Assembly: GCA_009760855.2 (NCBI GenBank)
Contig: WPIO01000006.1
Span: forward strand, 7,679,001 to 7,743,000
Source of the DNA: Cristatella mucedo
Lineage: Eukaryota > Bryozoa > Phylactolaemata > Cristatellidae
Direction of reading: 5' to 3'
Length of the DNA: 64,000 nucleotides
Position numbers and translations under genes: made by a program. Of this stretch, positions 60,615 through 64,000 are shown one piece after another (the first letter of the stretch is position 1; each line of letters begins with the position of its first letter). Below the pieces are notes generated by a model. It made no database searches. It had not been told where the DNA came from and was given only the letters and a program-made list of their open reading frames with translations.

Positions 60615-60795
60615 AAAATATATACTAGCTGATTTAGCAGCCTCTTTTTGTATAGCGACAGAAGAGCCTTTACAGCTATCACCACTGCTTGCTGCGGCGA
60701 TAAAGAATCATCCACCAAAGGATTCGAACCCACGATCTCGGGACCGAGGTCGTGAAAAGCAACCACCTTACCTAGTGTGCCATCACGGCTCACCA
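60615..60795 (-). mobile_element. SINE-B, minus strand, complete
   Basis: TAGCTGATTTAGCAGCCTC, GCGACAGAAGAGCCTTTACA, B box complement GGATTCGAACCCACGATCTC, and A box complement ACCACCTTACCTAGTGTGCC. Confidence 0.9.
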
Positions 60796-60814
60796 ACTCG
60801 TAAGAATGGCGTAG

Positions 60815-60972
60815 GCACTGGCTTGGCCCAGTGGTTAAGCTGCTCGCCTCGACCAAAGTCAAGGTCAATGTATTTGATGCCTGCATTCATGGGGTCGAGC
60901 CCCATGGCATACGTGAAGTGCCTGAATAGAGATTAAGTTCTCTACGGCGCTATACAAATGAACTTTATTTAT
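60815..60972 (+). mobile_element. SINE-A, near full length
   Basis: A box TTGGCCCAGTGGTTAAGCTG, an extended region between the boxes, B box GGGGTCGAGCCCCATGG, and the tail AGAGATTAAGTTCTCTACGG CGCTATACAAATGAACTTTA. It lies head to head with the SINE-B at 60615-60795. Confidence 0.9.
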
Positions 60973-61384
60973 ATTTACTTCTCGTGCTGCCTGATTCGAC
61001 AACAGTCAAACACTTGGATGGCAACGTCCAGAGGCTTAACGACAATTAGACGAATCTAATGGTTAAGGCCAGGCCTTGTGTCATCTCAATTTAGCATAGG
61101 CACTCAGCTTAAGCAATCTTAGCACACTTGCAGCCAAAGCCTGTCAAGCGAAGCTCGAAGCTATCTCGAATCAAAGCCCTTGTCCTTCTGTCTGCTCCGT
61201 GTTAGCCAGCCAAAGGGCACCGGTCGAGACTTAGCCCCACCCATTTAAAAGTTTCTGGCTGAGTTTCTGCTGACGATCTGACTTGATAGTATCAGATTTA
61301 TGCTAGCTCAATCAATTATACTAAAAAAGTACAGGTGATAAAGATGGAGAAAATGAGATAGTACAAGAAAATAAATTGACCCTG

Positions 61385-61560
61385 GGTCTTAGCCTTACGT
61401 GAGGGCCGTGAGCTCGATCTTCTCGGCCCACGTAGTCAGTGAGTTCGAGTCATGCGGTATGCCCATTCGTTATTGCCCACAGCAAGCAGGAGGGATAGAC
61501 GTTTATGGCTCTTCTGCCGGCTACACAAATGAAGCTGCTAAATCAGCTACTCTTTACTTA
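61385..61560 (+). mobile_element. SINE-B, complete
   Basis: Head with GGGTCTTAGCCTTACGTGAG and B box GTGAGTTCGAGTCATGCGG, then TATTGCCCACAGCAAGCAGG, TATGGCTCTTCTGCCGGCTA CACAAATGAAGCTG and CTAAATCAGCTACT. Confidence 0.88.
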
Positions 61561-61668
61561 AATTTTCTTCCTTTAAAAGAGTAGGCAGGAATTTGCAAGA
61601 AAATCATAGCATACAAACTGAGGTATAAACTAGTGTAAACTAGTGCCCAGTTCAATGTCGGGACAGGC

Positions 61669-61674
<6 letters not shown>

Positions 61675-61711
<37 letters not shown>

Positions 61712-61732
61712 ATAGAAAGAGAGAGAGAGAGC
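61675..61732. repeat. (GA)n microsatellite
   Basis: Two GA blocks separated by AGAGGGAGATAGAA. Confidence 0.96.
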
Positions 61733-61929
61733 ACACGAGGCACATCGACAAACGAGCAGAACCAGGCTTTTTCCAGAGTCAGACCAGCTTACACTGCCGG
61801 CAGCAGATGATGCACATTTCAGACTTCCATGGCGCTCTCCTCGGTAAACAGATGATGCATATTTTGTTCGGGCTCTCAGCTCGCAGGCATGCAGAGGCAT
61901 GCACACGGGCACACAGGCATATGGGGGGC

Positions 61930-61931
61930 TC

Positions 61932-61994
<63 letters not shown>

Positions 61995-62004
61995 CATATA
62001 CATA

Positions 62005-62044
<40 letters not shown>
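61930..62044. repeat. (CT)n(TA)n microsatellite
   Basis: Short CT run, then (TA)n broken by ATATCATATACATATATATG; the TA part is self-complementary. Confidence 0.96.
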
Positions 62045-62045
<1 letters not shown>

Positions 62046-62379
62046 TCTCTGGCTTACTCTGAGATCTAAGATCCGGCAGCCAAGAATGAGCAGCCCTACA
62101 GGGAGGGGCGCCCCCACCCTGTAGGGCTGCAGGCAGGCCATGAATCCAGGGAAGCTGCCCTCATCTGCCTGTACGGCCTGGGTCTGGTTTCTTGAATGAC
62201 GACGACATCGGGCTTATCTGCTACTATATCAGCTGACCTTTACTTTCAACGTGATTTCTTGGTACATACATACAAACATGACCCTGGGAGAAAAGATTGT
62301 GCGCTTGAACCTAATGTCAGCATGGCGATTCGTGTGTACAGATAAATTGAAAACACACATCGAATAAAACTGTATAATA

Positions 62380-62455
62380 GTAATACATTTGATATAGCAT
62401 CCTCAGAGAACTCAATCTCTTTCTAGGTGCTTTACATTTGCTGCAAAGGAAGCAC
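62380..62455 (-). mobile_element. L2-A 3' tail (short)
   Basis: ACATTTGATATAGCATCCTC, then TTTACATTTGCTGCAAAGGA; a very short 5'-truncated copy. Confidence 0.75.
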
Positions 62456-62764
62456 ATTAAAGCACAGGAAGAATTTTGAAGCCCATCTAGTTTCAGAATC
62501 AGGCGACGTGGAGGATTGCCTCAAGATTTAATATCTTCAGTTCAAGAATAGGCAAAGGTTCATGTTTGTTTATATATCTTGCGAACATCAGATGGGTTTG
62601 TAGCAAATTGCTTTCGACACACTTAATAGCAGGAGGTGACATGATGTGCAGGTCTCAATGCATCTGTGTGTTGTTCACGGGTCCCAATGAAACTTTTAAA
62701 GAAGTCAAGCCAGATCGGCACAGTGTGGAAACCCAGCTTTGAGGAGACCATGCAATACAAATAA

Positions 62765-62960
62765 ATATAATAATAATAATACATTTGATATAGCACCCTC
62801 AAAAAACTCAAATCTCTTTCTAGGCAGTTTACAGTTGTTGAAAATGAAGTACGGTCGAATGGTTGGTGGTAGCACATGGTTAGGGGTGGCATGCACAGGG
62901 TCACCATGCAAGTATGGTTAGTAGCAGCTTGCACAGTGTCAGCACGCATAAGCAGGTTGC
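62765..62960 (-). mobile_element. L2-A 3' tail
   Basis: (AAT)n, ACATTTGATATAGCACCCTC, then the GTGGCATGCACAGGGTCACC block; a more diverged copy of the same 3' UTR. Confidence 0.82.
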
Positions 62961-62989
62961 CCATAAATCCCCAGTGGCTATCGTGAAAT

Positions 62990-63130
62990 GGTCATAATTC
63001 ATTTGTATAGCCCTCTAAGAGAACTTAATCTCTATTCAGTGGCTTCACATCCACCGAGAGGGCTCGAGCTAACGACCTCAAAATAACGTCATCAAATACA
63101 TTCACCTTGACCGTGGTTGGGGCTAGAGTA
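62990..63130 (-). mobile_element. SINE-A, minus strand, diverged
   Basis: Tail AATTCATTTGTATAGCCCTC TAAGAGAACTTAATCTC, then TTCAGTGGCTTCACAT, B box GGGCTCGAGCTAACGACCTC and a degraded A box. Confidence 0.8.
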
Positions 63131-64000
63131 TCCAGGCTGCATCCAAGGTTAAGTGGAGAGAGTGCCCAGGGCCTTTCCTGGAAAACGCATTAGAGGTAGC
63201 TATCATTCATGCAAAAAATCTCTGCTGCAGACCACCGAGTACATTTGCATTCTCCTGGTGCACTATCGTTTAGCTGGGTCTGCCTGCAAGTGAACGATGC
63301 TGAACGTTGTACCCGGACGTTTCACACAACCTCTGTATCGTACGGTAGCCATGAAAAGCAGCTCGAATGCATACAGACTCGTCTAGTCAGCATGCTCGTA
63401 TATGCTGCAGTGTAATGCACACACGACAGCACGTAGGTGTACGTCAGTATTTGCATGCCTTCGACATGCCTAAGACCGATTCGGCTGCACATTGCTGCAT
63501 TCATTTACTTCGTCCATCTGTGGATCACGCTCTGTACAAGTGCAAGCCCCATGGACCAGTAAACCGGAAATGCCATCAAATGTTTAGCTGAGCTCGAGGG
63601 ATCCTGAAGAGTACACCGGCAGGCTAAAGGGGTAGAGCTAAGTTTAATAAGGTTGCATTGCTTACCTGCGATAACTGCAGACTAACCGGATCGCCTTTTA
63701 AGAATGGAGCCTTGAGTATTGGCAACATCGAGGTTGGTTGGTTCATTGGCTCGTTGGTTGATTGCAGGAGCAGTTCCAAGTATGCCCATGGCAGCCTTCA
63801 CCCATAGAATGCCGATCGAAGGAGAAGTACAACTTTGCTATTGAAGTAGCAGCTGCTCACAAGTTTAGAGATGTCTGCGAGCAGGTGCAGCAAACAGGCC
63901 TCAGAGGCCTGTTTGCTTCAGGCCTCTCCTCTTCACCCACACATGACTTGCTGCTTGCCATCAGATGAGGGCTAAGGATTCAGATATGCATCATTACTTT

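Overview
The window is animal (metazoan) nuclear DNA. It holds one large intron-rich gene, with its introns filled by transposon debris and microsatellites. There is no operon structure, no CRISPR array and no rRNA. The species cannot be named from the sequence. The gene is a clear member of the ASK family of MAP kinase kinase kinases (MAP3K5/6/15) but is diverged from the vertebrate proteins as I remember them, so an invertebrate is likely.

The gene lies on the minus strand. Its start codon is at 56465 and the last exon visible ends at 2266. The 3' end, covering the rest of the kinase domain and the C-terminal coiled coil, lies beyond position 1. I place 15 coding exons with matching splice phases. 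Exons 1-2 (56465-49882) encode the N-terminal thioredoxin-binding-like domain. Exons 3-9 (46534-25279) encode the TPR-rich central regulatory region. Exons 10-12 (20095-7170) encode the PH-like domain. Exons 13-15 (5188-2266) encode the kinase N-lobe, hinge and catalytic loop through DFG. The P-loop, AIK lysine, HRDLKxxN and DFG motifs are all intact, so the gene looks functional. One stretch between exons 2 and 3, and a short stretch between exons 10 and 11, were not placed with certainty.

The introns carry three kinds of mobile DNA. The first is fragments of at least two L2/CR1-like non-LTR retrotransposon families, here called L2-A and L2-B, on both strands. The second is two tRNA-derived SINE families, here called SINE-A and SINE-B; their 3' tails resemble the L2-A tail, which suggests L2-driven mobilisation. 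The third is several dead Tc1-type DNA transposons. One SINE-A copy splits the YADD motif of an L2-B reverse transcriptase and is flanked by a 7-bp target-site duplication. A SINE-B copy also has a 7-bp duplication.

Microsatellites are unusually dense: (CT)n, (CA)n, (TA)n and compound tracts, up to about 520 bp in intron 1 just after the first splice donor. Several grew from transposon sequence: a (CT)n tract inside an L2-A 3' UTR, and (TA)n tracts replacing SINE tails. Several perfect hairpins with short loops lie in the introns, and two are CAG/CTG-based. I found no second protein-coding gene and no sign of a novel multigene system; most other open frames are repeat shadows.
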